Source: Pirellula staleyi DSM 6068 (lineage in GTDB: Bacteria > Planctomycetota > Planctomycetia > Pirellulales > Pirellulaceae). Taken from it: a DNA stretch of 64,000 bases. The DNA is taken from positions 6,014,001 to 6,078,000 of the forward strand of contig NC_013720.1 of assembly GCF_000025185.1 (NCBI RefSeq). The letters run 5' to 3'. The notes below the pieces were generated by a model. The model worked only from the letters and a program-made list of their open reading frames with translations, did no database searches and was not told the origin of the DNA. The position numbers were made by a program, and so were the translations under genes. Numbering within the stretch: the stretch's first letter is position 1; every line of letters begins with the position of its first letter. Of the stretch, positions 23,387 to 32,398 are shown piece after piece.

Positions 23387-24883
23387 CTAGTTGCCGCTGG
23401 CTACGCCACCCGCCGACGCCGTTTGCGATTCACTGGGGACCAGTGCCGCGAGGAGTCGCGTAGCAATTTCAGCCGCTTGTTCGTCGGACGTGGTAGCCAG
23501 CAGACGCTCGACGATCGGCTGATGGGCACTCACCATTTCACCCTGCACGAGCGACGCAAACTCGCTGTTGGTGAGTTCCAGTTGCGGGGCATCGCACGAA
23601 GGCAAGCCGCGCACAAAACTCACGTCCCCTGCGTCGGTCAAAAGCAACGTCCATTGACCACCGCTAGGCCCCATCACGCTCAGGCCAAGCTTCGAAACGG
23701 CGGTGGCCTCTTCGCTCATGGCGGGCAATTGCTGCGTTAGAAAGCCTCCCACGTCAAAACCCACGGCGGGCTTGGGCTGCCGCCGTTTGCCCCAGCGATC
23801 TTCTTCGCCGTACTTCCAAAAACGATGGAGCATCGGCTCATCGATTTCAGGGCATGGAACATCACCCGCAAATTTTTTCAGATTCGTGGTATCGAACGTT
23901 GGGTCGGTTTGCTCGTAAGGCTGATAGATCGTTTTGTTCTCGTAAGCTGCCTTCTCGAAATCCGAGAGTCCTTCTGGAGCCACCGGCTTACCGACGAACT
24001 CCACGCCGTACGAATCGAAGTACTTATAACCCGCATCGATAATCTTGCGGGGTGTGATCAGTTGATCGGGAGAGAGATGATAAGTTCCGCCGTGAGCGGC
24101 CGGGTTGTTAAACAACTTGACCATCACGGCCGAGATCCAATCAACCGGCACCACATTACGAGGCTCATCGCCAGTCATTTCCAAACGGATCGGCGTGTGG
24201 CGTCGACCATCGGGGTCCTTCGGAGTATTGGCCAGAAGCACACTCATGAGCTTCAGGTAGAAATACAAACCGTGATAGGTGTTGGTGTAGCCGGTGTTAG
24301 CATCACCAGCGATCACTGCAGGACGATAGACCGTGAGTTGACGGATGTGGGGAGCTTCGCGAACCATCTTCTCCGCAAGGAACTTGCTGTGTTCGTAGTC
24401 GTTTCGAAAACCTTGCCCGACATCGAGCTGGTCTTCCTTCACCATGTCGCTTCGATTACCGCAGACGTAAGCGGTGGAGACGTAGTGCAGATCATCGATA
24501 CCGGTTTCGCGGCAGAGTTCGAGCACATGCTGAGTGCCACCAAGATTGGTGCGCCATGGATCCTTGGTTCGGTCTTCTTCGTAGAACGTGAGAATGGCGG
24601 CATTGTGGAGCACGCGATCGCAGTTTTCTTTGATCCAGTCACGATCGACTTGCGACAAGGCGAGTCCTGGCTCGGCAACATCCCCTTGTAGGCAAACAGG
24701 GCGTGGCAGGGTGCGTCCGAGTTCGGCTTCCCAGTACTGCAGAATCGACTCGGCACGTTGCTCGACGGTTTCTTTTCCGCTGGTACGAAGCACCAGTGCC
24801 AGACGATGTCCCGACAGCAGCAGATCGCGAACCAAATAGCGGCCTACCAAACCGGTTCCGCCAGTCAGAAGCACGTACTTCAT
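23387..24883 (-). CDS. SDR thioester-reductase-like protein with C-terminal SCP2-like domain
   Basis: 498 residues from ATG 24883, with GAGGAAATTGG upstream. Residues 1-300 are an extended short-chain dehydrogenase of the male-sterility/thioester-reductase type: TGGTGLVG (7-14) binds NAD(P), and Y163-x3-K167 (YEHSK) is the catalytic pair. Such domains reduce fatty acyl thioesters. After a linker, residues about 375-485 look like a sterol-carrier-protein-2 fold (GGQWTLLLTDAGDVSFVRG, then LELTNSEFASLVQGEMVSAHQPI). A fused lipid-binding domain would suit a fatty-acyl or hydrophobic substrate. The SCP2 call is pattern-based. No operon partner is close; the next gene is 350 bp upstream. Confidence 0.82.
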   Translation of the reverse strand: MKYVLLTGGTGLVGRYLVRDLLLSGHRLALVLRTSGKETVEQRAESILQYWEAELGRTLPRPVCLQGDVAEPGLALSQVDRDWIKENCDRVLHNAAILTFYEEDRTKDPWRTNLGGTQHVLELCRETGIDDLHYVSTAYVCGNRSDMVKEDQLDVGQGFRNDYEHSKFLAEKMVREAPHIRQLTVYRPAVIAGDANTGYTNTYHGLYFYLKLMSVLLANTPKDPDGRRHTPIRLEMTGDEPRNVVPVDWISAVMVKLFNNPAAHGGTYHLSPDQLITPRKIIDAGYKYFDSYGVEFVGKPVAPEGLSDFEKAAYENKTIYQPYEQTDPTFDTTNLKKFAGDVPCPEIDEPMLHRFWKYGEEDRWGKRRQPKPAVGFDVGGFLTQQLPAMSEEATAVSKLGLSVMGPSGGQWTLLLTDAGDVSFVRGLPSCDAPQLELTNSEFASLVQGEMVSAHQPIVERLLATTSDEQAAEIATRLLAALVPSESQTASAGGVASGN

Positions 24884-25234
24884 TTCCAATTTCCTCAGCC
24901 GATGTTTGGTTACTACGTCAAGGTGCCCAGTCGCTTTTAATCTGCAGCGGCAGTGTGCCAACAATTGCGAGTCTTAACAGTATGTGCACCAAAATAGCGC
25001 GATGGGAATAGGCAATTTTCCCTGGATTTTTGATAGTTTTCGCCTTGATTGGGGGTTCCGAGGTTAAAGGCGAGATAATTCACCTCAGCTTCACCCCAGA
25101 GACAATTCAGCTCCCGCTAAGTGAGTGACGCCTTTGACCTACGCGATCCCTAGCACAGGGCCAGGCGGCACGATCGCTACAGTCGTTACGATCGACCAGC
25201 GCAAGGAATTCAAGAGACCTGCTGGAAGGCGATC
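24884..25234. other. gene-free promoter region of the SDR gene
   Basis: 350 bp between two minus-strand genes. It is AT-richer than the surroundings near 24970-25080 (runs such as AATTTTCCCTGGATTTTTGAT) and must carry the SDR promoter. I see no repeat, RNA or supported ORF in it. Confidence 0.5.
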
Positions 25235-26479
25235 TCAGATGGAGGTTTCCGATTCGGAGCTGCGGGGCTGATACGGCTGATAGCCGGTCATGAGCAAACG
25301 TTTGCCTCGCAAAATCTGGTAGGTGATGCCGCGCCAGACAGTCGAGCGCATGCCCGCAGCATTGAGGACAGCCGCGAAGTAGAGCAGCTGCGTCATTGGG
25401 TAAGCAGCAAGCAGTTTGAGGCTCTTCCACGGCGTCAGCCACGCCGTTGCTTCGCCGCGGGCTGCGATGATGCGTCGCGAGAAAATCTCGAGCGGCAGAA
25501 GCAGCGAGATCATCGTGACCTCATACAGCGCAAACGCTCCCATCCACCATGCGAAGAGCCCCCACTCGCCACGAATGGCAGTGACGATCGCCATCACCAG
25601 CGCCGAGAGGGGAAACAGTGTGGTAATTAAGCCATGCCCAATCACGGCGGGCCAGGCGGGATGATGTAAGCGAGTGGTGAGTAGCTGACGACTCACCCAA
25701 TTGAAAAAACCACTGATTTCGCAATGCTCGCGATTGACCATCAAAAGCGATGGAACAAAAACGAGTTTCCAGCGAAAGCGGCGTAAAACGCTAGGTACAA
25801 CCGTATCTTCGCCAAAAGCGTGGGCCCAGTGATCGGTCAGGTCGGTATCGAAAATCACTTCGCGCCGGAGAGCGAGAGTGCCACCCCAAGCGATGCCATA
25901 AAACCACATCTGCACCACGGCAGCGGCGTTCCACAAGTAGCGCGTGAGTACCCCCATCGATAGGGTCGATGGCATGTACCAACGATTACCGGTCGTTGCC
26001 CCAATCTTTGGATCCGCAAAGGGTGAAACGAGTTCGCGAAGCCACGAGGCATGCGGAACAGTATCGGCATCGAGAAAGGCGACAATTTTTGTGGCTGGCG
26101 TTATTTCGCGAACCGCTTCAATCAGTCCACTGCACTTCAAGCTGCAGGTCGTTTTTACTTCTTTGACGACATGCAGCTTCGCGGGAACGTGCGGATACGT
26201 TTCCATAGCCGCGCGGGCGGCTGGCACGGCGGGATCATGCGGATGATCGACCACCAGGATCACTTCATAGCAAGGGTAGGTTTGCGTAAACAGCCGCTCG
26301 AGCGTGATCGGCAGGAACGGATCGCTACCGCGCAAGCAGAGCAGCACGGAGGTCGCAGGGGCTTGCTCGTCGCTCACCAGAGTCCGCCGATAGCGGGAGA
26401 TCACCAGCAAATAGCCGAGCGCAAGCCCAGCTTGGGCCACTATGAGACCCAGAATTGTCCAAAAAACAACGAGGTGCAC
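25235..26479 (-). CDS. membrane glycosyltransferase, GT2/GT21 type (ceramide glucosyltransferase-like)
   Basis: 414 residues from a GTG preceded by GGAAA. An N-terminal membrane helix (FWTILGLIVAQAGLALGYLL) precedes a GT-A domain starting SVLLCLRGSDPFL. The processive-type motifs are present: VDHPHDP, FLDADTVPHASW (D-x-D), GEDTVVPSVLRRFRW, which contains both the third Asp and the (Q/R)xxRW signature of GT21. Two or three membrane helices follow. GT21 enzymes move a sugar from a nucleotide sugar to ceramide or a related lipid. Here the lipid acceptor is unknown; HpnI of hopanoid tailoring is a relative. The gene diverges from the terpene-cyclase-like gene at 26818. Confidence 0.83.
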   Translation of the reverse strand: MHLVVFWTILGLIVAQAGLALGYLLVISRYRRTLVSDEQAPATSVLLCLRGSDPFLPITLERLFTQTYPCYEVILVVDHPHDPAVPAARAAMETYPHVPAKLHVVKEVKTTCSLKCSGLIEAVREITPATKIVAFLDADTVPHASWLRELVSPFADPKIGATTGNRWYMPSTLSMGVLTRYLWNAAAVVQMWFYGIAWGGTLALRREVIFDTDLTDHWAHAFGEDTVVPSVLRRFRWKLVFVPSLLMVNREHCEISGFFNWVSRQLLTTRLHHPAWPAVIGHGLITTLFPLSALVMAIVTAIRGEWGLFAWWMGAFALYEVTMISLLLPLEIFSRRIIAARGEATAWLTPWKSLKLLAAYPMTQLLYFAAVLNAAGMRSTVWRGITYQILRGKRLLMTGYQPYQPRSSESETSI

Positions 26480-26817
26480 GAGCGTTTCCGAATAGTAATC
26501 GATTAAGGAGAAAGACTAACGGTTGCTGGAATAGTTTCTCAGTGTAACTCGACCAAATCGACTCGGGAAAAAAGTTACTGTACCGATTATTCGGGTGAAC
26601 CGGAGCATCGGCTGGGGGAACTAACCCCTGGATGAGAATTGCGCAGAGTACCTCGGTGAAAACATCGTCAGATTGCTGTTGTCGCGGCTCTTTTTGCGAC
26701 CGATAATCCTTATCGAGCGAATTTGCCCACCCCAACTCTCCGGCGCACTCCCTCGCCAGCAGATTTCTCACCCAAATTCGATGTCCCCGCCACGCTGCCT
26801 TTGGAAAGCCAAAAGCC
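26480..26817. other. gene-free divergent promoter region
   Basis: 338 bp between the GT21-like gene and the terpene-cyclase-like gene, which point away from each other. The downstream gene's ribosome site GGAAAG is at its right end. I see no repeat, RNA or supported ORF. Confidence 0.5.
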
Positions 26818-27885
26818 ATGCCCAGCAGCTCCGATCCCTCGCGAACTGTTTCCCGCCGATCAGCCCTTCGTTCGATCGCGCTGGCCGCATCAATGGCGTA
26901 CGGATCGTGCTACGCCAAGAATAGTTTTGCCGCGAAGAAGGACGAAAAAACCGACGCCTCGATCGACAAGGGGCTGAAGTGGGTGGCCAAGACGCAGTCG
27001 TCGCTGGGACACTGGACCGCAGGTGGCTATCCCGCTGCTATGACAGCACTGGCAGGGACCGCCCTCATCGCCTCGGGAAGCACCACCACCCAAGGCCCTT
27101 ATGCCAAGAATATTCGCAAGGCGGTCGACTATCTGCTCGGCAAATTGCGTCAAAACGGACTAATTGGCGATCCTCAAAGCGATAACCGCTATACCTACGG
27201 CCACGGTTTCTCGATGCTCTTCTTGTCGCAAGTGCTCGGCGAAGAAGAGGACGAAGAGCGCCGCGAAGAGCTGATCGAAGCCCTTACCAAAGCTTGCGAC
27301 TTCAGCGGCAAGGCCCAAACACCCTCGGGAGGCTGGGGCTACGTGAGTGCCAAAGATGGCCAAAACTTCGACGAAGGAAGCACCACCATCACACAGGTGC
27401 AAGGACTTCGCGGCTGTCGCAACGGTGGCATCGTGGTGCCAGCCGACATCATCGACCGCGCGAAGGAATATATCTACGGCTGCAAGAACGCCGACGGCGG
27501 AATTTCGTACAGTTCAAAGAATCGTGGCAGCAGTCGACCGGCGATCACCGCCGCTGCTCTAGCGACGCTCTACAACGCCGGGGATTACGACTCCAAGCAT
27601 GTCCCCGAGATGCTCGAATATTGCAAAAAGAATCTCACGAATCTGAGCGAAGGGCCGAACTCGTTCGGTCACTGGCACTACACCTACCTGTATTACTCGC
27701 AGGTGATGTACCGCACCGGCAATAAAGAGTGGGAACCGTTCCGCGACAAACTCTACGGAAAAATCATCGCCGAACAAACGGGCGATGGAAGCTGGACCGG
27801 CAATATCGGTCCGATCTATGTGACCGCCTGCAATCTGGTGATGCTGCAACTCGACAAAGCCTATTTGCCAATCTATCAGCGTTAG
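26818..27885 (+). CDS. exported prenyltransferase/squalene-oxidase-repeat protein
   Basis: 355 residues, GGAAAG upstream. The N-terminus has SRRSALRSIALAASMA, a twin-arginine-like signal, so the protein is exported. The body is a run of alpha-toroid repeats: IDKGLKWVAKTQSSLGHW, NIRKAVDYLLGKLRQNGLIG, SGGWGYVSAKDGQNFDEGSTT, ADGGISYSSKNRGSSRPAIT, ending EQTGDGSWTGNIGPIYVTACNLVML. These QW-like blocks are shared by terpene cyclases, prenyltransferases and complement-like thioester domains. There is no DxDD cyclase acid or thioester GCGEQ, so catalysis as a squalene cyclase is unlikely. Planctomycetes hold many such exported proteins of unknown role. Confidence 0.8.
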   Translation: MPSSSDPSRTVSRRSALRSIALAASMAYGSCYAKNSFAAKKDEKTDASIDKGLKWVAKTQSSLGHWTAGGYPAAMTALAGTALIASGSTTTQGPYAKNIRKAVDYLLGKLRQNGLIGDPQSDNRYTYGHGFSMLFLSQVLGEEEDEERREELIEALTKACDFSGKAQTPSGGWGYVSAKDGQNFDEGSTTITQVQGLRGCRNGGIVVPADIIDRAKEYIYGCKNADGGISYSSKNRGSSRPAITAAALATLYNAGDYDSKHVPEMLEYCKKNLTNLSEGPNSFGHWHYTYLYYSQVMYRTGNKEWEPFRDKLYGKIIAEQTGDGSWTGNIGPIYVTACNLVMLQLDKAYLPIYQR

Positions 27886-27926
27886 ATTGTCGGGCCGAGC
27901 AAACTAAGCGGTGATCATCAACCCGA

Positions 27927-29444
27927 TCACTGCTGGGCTCGATCATGCATGATGGCTTCGACCAGCCCTGCCATGGTGTAGAGCGTGGCTTCAACAGCGA
28001 CTTCGTGCCCCAAGCTTCGAATGGTCGCACTCGTAATCGGGCTGAGTGAAGCTAGTTTGGCACTCCGTAGCAAATCGCCATATCGGTTCACCAGCGAAGT
28101 GGCGATCGCCGAACTGGTGACGGAGATGTAGTCGATCTTTCTCTCAGTGAGCCTCTGGACTACGAGCGGATCGGGCACAAGGTTATCGACACTTTCATAC
28201 GCGACCACTTGCTCGACCCCTGCGCCCGAGTTGGCTAGTAGTTGAGGCAGAACCTCGCGACCGCGGCTAGCCCGCACGATTAAGACTCGCTTGCCAGCCG
28301 CTTCAGGGGCGAGCATTGCTGCGAGCGATTCGGCCTCGAAGTTCTCGGGTACGAGATCGGCGCGGAGATGCAATTTTTCGAGTGCCGCTGAAGTACCGCT
28401 CCCCACAACTGCCAGCCGAATGTGGGCGAGTTTACGCAGGTCGTAGCCGAGCGAAATCAGCTGCTCGAAGAATTTCTCAACACCACTGGCGCTCGCAAAC
28501 ACGAGCCAGTCGTAAGTTTCGAGTGTGTGAATGGCCTGCACCAGCGGCGCTGAATCCTCGGGCATTCCGATCACGATCGCAGGATCGAGCAGTACCGCAG
28601 CTCCGAGTTCTTCGAGCGGCCGCGCGAGAGATTCCGCTTGCTGTGCGGGGCGTGTAACGAGCACTGTCGTTCCAAAGAGTGGGCGACGATCGAACCAGGT
28701 GAGTTCGTCGCGCAGGTTCACCACTTCTCCGACGATGAACACAACGGGTGGTCGCAGACCGGTTTGCTTGACGAACTGCGCGACGTCGCCAAGCGTGGTG
28801 AGATGAATCGACTGATCGGGAAAGCTTACACGGCGCACAATGGCGATCGGAGTCGATGCTGGTTTGCCTTCGCTCAGTAAATCGCGCGACCACTCCCCTG
28901 CGGAAGTTACCCCCATATAGAAGACAATGGTTCCCGGAAACTGCGCGAGTTTTTTGTAATCGACTGCAGGCCCTTCTTTGTCGGCTTTTTCGTGACCGGT
29001 GACGAGCGCGACAGCCGACGCATGATCGCGATGCGTAATCGGAATGCCAGCGAAACTAGCTGCGGCGATGGCGGCTGTGATGCCCGGAACCATCTCGAAC
29101 TCGATCGCTGCCTGACGCAGTGCCAGGCACTCTTCAGCGCCGCGAGCAAACACGGCAGGATCGCCACTCTTCAGCCGCACAACTGCGTTACCCGCGCGTG
29201 CATAAGCAATCAGATGCGCGTTGATTTCGTCCTGCGGCCAGATGCGGCTGCGGCCATGCTGCCCCAGGCAAACCAGCTTCGCTTCGGGGCGACAATGACG
29301 GAGCAGAACAGGGTTCACCAGATAGTCGTACATCACCACATCGGCCAGCGCGAGGCATTGCTGGCCGCGCAATGTGAGTAGTCCTGGATCGCCAGAACCA
29401 CCGCCGACGAGATAGACCTTACCTGTGGATCCGCTGGGCTCCAT
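27927..29444 (-). CDS. uroporphyrinogen-III C-methyltransferase / uroporphyrinogen-III synthase fusion
   Basis: 505 residues from ATG 29444; a GTG at 29456 is also possible. Residues 10-245 are CobA/SUMT: VYLVGGGSGDPGLLTLRGQ, the P-loop region, GMPITHR-like GIPITHRDHAS, and VKLKSGDPAVFARGAEE-like VVRLKSGDPAVF. It methylates uroporphyrinogen III at C2 and C7 with SAM to make precorrin-2. Residues about 260-505 are HemD, which closes the tetrapyrrole ring (TVLVTRPAQQAESLARPL to the C-terminus, with DYISVTSSAIATSLVNRYG). The fusion is common in planctomycetes and clostridia. It leads to siroheme or B12 branches as well as supplying uroporphyrinogen III. Confidence 0.93.
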   Translation of the reverse strand: MEPSGSTGKVYLVGGGSGDPGLLTLRGQQCLALADVVMYDYLVNPVLLRHCRPEAKLVCLGQHGRSRIWPQDEINAHLIAYARAGNAVVRLKSGDPAVFARGAEECLALRQAAIEFEMVPGITAAIAAASFAGIPITHRDHASAVALVTGHEKADKEGPAVDYKKLAQFPGTIVFYMGVTSAGEWSRDLLSEGKPASTPIAIVRRVSFPDQSIHLTTLGDVAQFVKQTGLRPPVVFIVGEVVNLRDELTWFDRRPLFGTTVLVTRPAQQAESLARPLEELGAAVLLDPAIVIGMPEDSAPLVQAIHTLETYDWLVFASASGVEKFFEQLISLGYDLRKLAHIRLAVVGSGTSAALEKLHLRADLVPENFEAESLAAMLAPEAAGKRVLIVRASRGREVLPQLLANSGAGVEQVVAYESVDNLVPDPLVVQRLTERKIDYISVTSSAIATSLVNRYGDLLRSAKLASLSPITSATIRSLGHEVAVEATLYTMAGLVEAIMHDRAQQ

Positions 29445-29569
29445 GAGCCAACTCACTCGCTTCTACCCACGCACTGGGCTCGGAATCGCGCCGCTGGGGC
29501 AACTTCCGTTTACAATGATCGACCGTCCTACCACCACCCTTTCGCACAATCGTAATCGACTCCTTCGCG

Positions 29570-30931
29570 GTGCCTACCCCAAGCAACAAACCGAGCGGTC
29601 CTAAAGCGGGCGGGCGCGACCCTGCGCGAGCCCATACCATTGCCGAGCGCAGAGCGCTGCAAGACAAGTATTTACGAGCCGTTCAGCTGCGGAATGGTTC
29701 GCGAAAACAGATCGAGCAAGCCCTGCAATTGCTGCAGTCCTGCATGATGGAAGACCCAGGAAACCTGCTTTATGTTCAGGGGACTATCGACACCGCCGCT
29801 CAGCTAGTCCCGATGCGCTGGCAGTTTCTCGCCCGTTTTCGTCGCTGGATTTTACTGGGGGAGGTTGAGAAAGCTGCCCAAGACCCGCGACAACTTTTGG
29901 CCCTCGCCCCGCGCGTGGCTGAACTGGCCATGGACCATGTTCCCACGCTTCTATCGCTGGCGATGGCCGCTGCCGAGGTCGATTTGGCGGTGGTCGGCGC
30001 GCTCTATGCCCGAGCGGCTCAGCGAGCGGCTGAAGGCGATGCCAAACTCGAAGCCGAAGTGGCCAGCACGTTACGTAAATTGGGGCTGTTCGACGATGCA
30101 GCGGGAAGTTTACCGATCGCGATTCGTCACGATCTTGCGCCCCGCGTTCCAGTATCTAATAGCCCTGCCCCGCCGCACACACGCGACGAGTATTTAACGA
30201 GAGCAGAGCAGCTCGTTTCCGCTGAGCAGTTCGACGAAGCTCAGAGGGTTTTGGCCGAAGCCCAGTCGGCCCACGGCAGCGACCTGGCGATCCGTCATGC
30301 CGCCGAAGAAGTGATCCTCGCTAAATCGCGTCACCGGCTTTCGCTGGCTAAGCTCGAACATGAATCAGCCCCCGGCGAAATCACCGCGAAGCTGGTTGCG
30401 GAACTTGCCGCTGACCTAGCACGCGAGGAAATCCGTGTGTTTGGCAGCCGCGCCGAGCGACATCCGGGAGATCGCTCGCACGCCCTACGGCTCGGCGAAG
30501 CTCTCGCACGAGCAGGCAATCATCGCCAAGCAATCACTTGGCTGGAAACTGCCAGCCTCGATCCGGCCCAAAAAGCGCTGGCCCAGACGCTCCTCGGCGA
30601 GTCGCTGCAGAGCCTGAAATTGTTTGAAAAAGCGGTCGCCAGCTATCGCCTTGCGGTGGCCGCATCCGAGCCCCACCTACGAGACATAAACTATTCTAAG
30701 GAAAGCACTTGGGCGCGATGTCGCTATCGACTTGCGGTGCTCCTGGCAGCGATGAATTCGGAGCGTGAAGCCCTCGATCTGCTCGAAGAAGTAGCCCGCC
30801 TGCAGCCGGGCTACAAACAGACCTCTGGGCATCTGGACAAACTCCGCCTGATCTGCCATAAAGAGGAATTCCCTCACAGTCAATCTGCTGCGGCGGATCG
30901 TGCTGCGAATGTTCCCAGGGAAGATTCGTAG
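29570..30931 (+). CDS. TPR-repeat protein of unknown function
   Basis: 453 residues from a GTG with no strong ribosome site. It lacks a signal peptide and starts with a basic, Pro/Gly-rich tail. The rest is helical with TPR-like repeats: LRNGSRKQIEQALQLLQSCMMEDPGNLLYVQGTID, YLTRAEQLVSAEQFDEAQRVLAEAQ, HALRLGEALARAGNHRQAITWLETA and LQSLKLFEKAVASYRLAVAA. These hold partner proteins. It is encoded 67 bp before rpsT and diverges from the CobA-HemD gene. No family with a known role is recognised. Confidence 0.75.
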   Translation: MPTPSNKPSGPKAGGRDPARAHTIAERRALQDKYLRAVQLRNGSRKQIEQALQLLQSCMMEDPGNLLYVQGTIDTAAQLVPMRWQFLARFRRWILLGEVEKAAQDPRQLLALAPRVAELAMDHVPTLLSLAMAAAEVDLAVVGALYARAAQRAAEGDAKLEAEVASTLRKLGLFDDAAGSLPIAIRHDLAPRVPVSNSPAPPHTRDEYLTRAEQLVSAEQFDEAQRVLAEAQSAHGSDLAIRHAAEEVILAKSRHRLSLAKLEHESAPGEITAKLVAELAADLAREEIRVFGSRAERHPGDRSHALRLGEALARAGNHRQAITWLETASLDPAQKALAQTLLGESLQSLKLFEKAVASYRLAVAASEPHLRDINYSKESTWARCRYRLAVLLAAMNSEREALDLLEEVARLQPGYKQTSGHLDKLRLICHKEEFPHSQSAAADRAANVPREDS

Positions 30932-30998
30932 GCCACGCCAACACGAGCAGCGGCCCTGAGATAAGTTTCGTCACCAGTAATTAGCAGTTTGCACAGCC

Positions 30999-31280
30999 AT
31001 GCCAACGACCAAGAGCGCCAAGAAGCGACTTCGCCAAAGCAACGAAAAGCGGGCGATCAACCGTGCCACCAAGTCGTCCGTGAAGACCCAGATTCGCAAG
31101 GTGCGCGAAGCCGTTACCGCTGGCGACTTCACAACAGCCACGACGGAATTCAACAAGGCTGCGAGCAAACTCGACCGCGCCGGTGCCAAGCGAGTGATTC
31201 ACCCGAACGTCGCCTCGCGTACCAAGTCGCGTCTGTCGGCGATGCTCAAGAAGGCCAAGGCTGCCAAGCCAGCCACCTAA
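30999..31280 (+). CDS. rpsT: 30S ribosomal protein S20
   Basis: 93 residues, typical for S20. The N-terminal MPTTKSAKKRLRQSNEKRAINRA and the three-helix pattern ending KRVIHPNVASRTKSRLSAMLKKAK are diagnostic. S20 binds 16S rRNA early in 30S assembly. It is monocistronic with its own terminator downstream. No clear Shine-Dalgarno precedes the ATG (CAGTTTGCACAGCC), in keeping with the unusual translational self-control of rpsT in other bacteria. Confidence 0.97.
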   Translation: MPTTKSAKKRLRQSNEKRAINRATKSSVKTQIRKVREAVTAGDFTTATTEFNKAASKLDRAGAKRVIHPNVASRTKSRLSAMLKKAKAAKPAT

Positions 31281-31384
31281 GTGGGTCGGGTAGGTCGAAC
31301 CGGCCAGCCAAAGTCCGAGCCTTACTGACTCGAAAAACGGCCGACCCAATTTCGCCACACCACCCTCGATTCGCCTGAAACCCA

Positions 31385-31424
31385 AAGCCTGCTCAGCGAT
31401 TCACCTTCGTGAGCGGGCTTTTTT
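31385..31424 (+). terminator. intrinsic terminator downstream of rpsT
   Basis: AAGCCTGCTCA (31385-31395) and TGAGCGGGCTT (31410-31420) form an 11-bp stem with one T.G pair and a 14-base loop, followed by TTTTTT to 31424. It lies about 105 bp after the rpsT stop. Confidence 0.85.
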
Positions 31425-31537
31425 CGTGCGCCTCTGGTAAGAGAAATCAGATAGAGCCATAGAGCGCCATGGCACTCGCTTGTCCGCCCAATCAGGCAGC
31501 CGACTCATTGGACGGAGCGGAAAAAAATCAGCGAGAG

Positions 31538-32398
31538 TTACCAGACAATCTTTTCTGCAGGGAAGACCGGGCCTTCGACACAAGTCCGTTTATAGTCCCA
31601 CTCCCCCTGCTCATCGCGCACTTTGGCGACGCAGGTAAAGCAGATCCCAATCCCGCAAGCCATCGGGGTTTCGAGGGAAACCTCGCAGTCGATTTGGGCT
31701 GCGATCGCGATTTCGCTCACGGCGTGCATCATCGGTTCTGGGCCGCAGCAAAGGACTCGCAAGCGGGCCCCTGCTGGCTTCTCAGCAATCACCTGCTGGA
31801 GCAGATCGGTGACACGACCATGATGGCCCCGCGAGCCATCGTCGGTAGCAAGTCGCAGGTCGATCCCCGTAGCTTCGAATTCAGGAATTCCCGCAAACAG
31901 ATCGGCAGAACGGGCACCGTAGAGCAGCGAGACATTCGCAATTGGCTCGGCATAGCGCACCGGATTGCCAAAAGCTCGCTGGCCGAGTGCTTCGAGCGCA
32001 ACTAGCAAAAACGGAGTGTACCCAATCCCACCTGCCACCATCACGAGATGATCGCAAGACTTAGGAAGGAAGCCGTTGCCGAGCGGCCCCCAAATGTCGA
32101 TCAGTTGGCCAGGAGCCAGGGTCGAAACGCGTGAAGTGAGCTTCCCTTTTTTCAGGTACACCACGTCGAGCGTTTGCCCGTCGGTATCAAAGACCGCGAG
32201 TGGTCGGCCGATGAGTGGATCGCTCACTCCCGCCTGCCGAATCATCACAAACTGCCCGGGAAACGCTTGGGAAGCGATGTCCGGAGCATCGAGACGCAGG
32301 AGAAATGTGTCGCGAGCAAGTTGTCGCTGAAGGACAATCGGCACCGTTCTTTGCACGGCTGAATCGGCATAACAACTGGCGTGCACCGGGCTGTTCAT
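31538..32398 (-). CDS. pyrK: dihydroorotate dehydrogenase electron-transfer subunit
   Basis: 286 residues. The ferredoxin-reductase-like fold shows FAD binding (IGRPLAVF), NAD binding (LVMVAGGIGYTPFLL) and the C-terminal [2Fe-2S] cluster with MACGIGICFTCVAK and a final Cys in RTCVEGPVF. PyrK passes electrons from PyrD-B to NAD+ in pyrimidine synthesis. Its ATG overlaps the TGA of the pseudouridine synthase gene by four bases, so the two are translationally coupled, with GGAAAGAAG inside the upstream gene as the ribosome site. pyrD is not in the window. Confidence 0.92.
   Translation of the reverse strand: MNSPVHASCYADSAVQRTVPIVLQRQLARDTFLLRLDAPDIASQAFPGQFVMIRQAGVSDPLIGRPLAVFDTDGQTLDVVYLKKGKLTSRVSTLAPGQLIDIWGPLGNGFLPKSCDHLVMVAGGIGYTPFLLVALEALGQRAFGNPVRYAEPIANVSLLYGARSADLFAGIPEFEATGIDLRLATDDGSRGHHGRVTDLLQQVIAEKPAGARLRVLCCGPEPMMHAVSEIAIAAQIDCEVSLETPMACGIGICFTCVAKVRDEQGEWDYKRTCVEGPVFPAEKIVW

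Noticed and set aside
23825-24691. 288-codon frame opposite the SDR gene
   Set aside because: Shadow of a gene with clear Rossmann and YxxxK motifs on the other strand.
25235-27885. A hopanoid biosynthesis cluster
   Set aside because: The repeat protein is exported and lacks the DxDD acid of squalene-hopene cyclase; no hpn gene is near.
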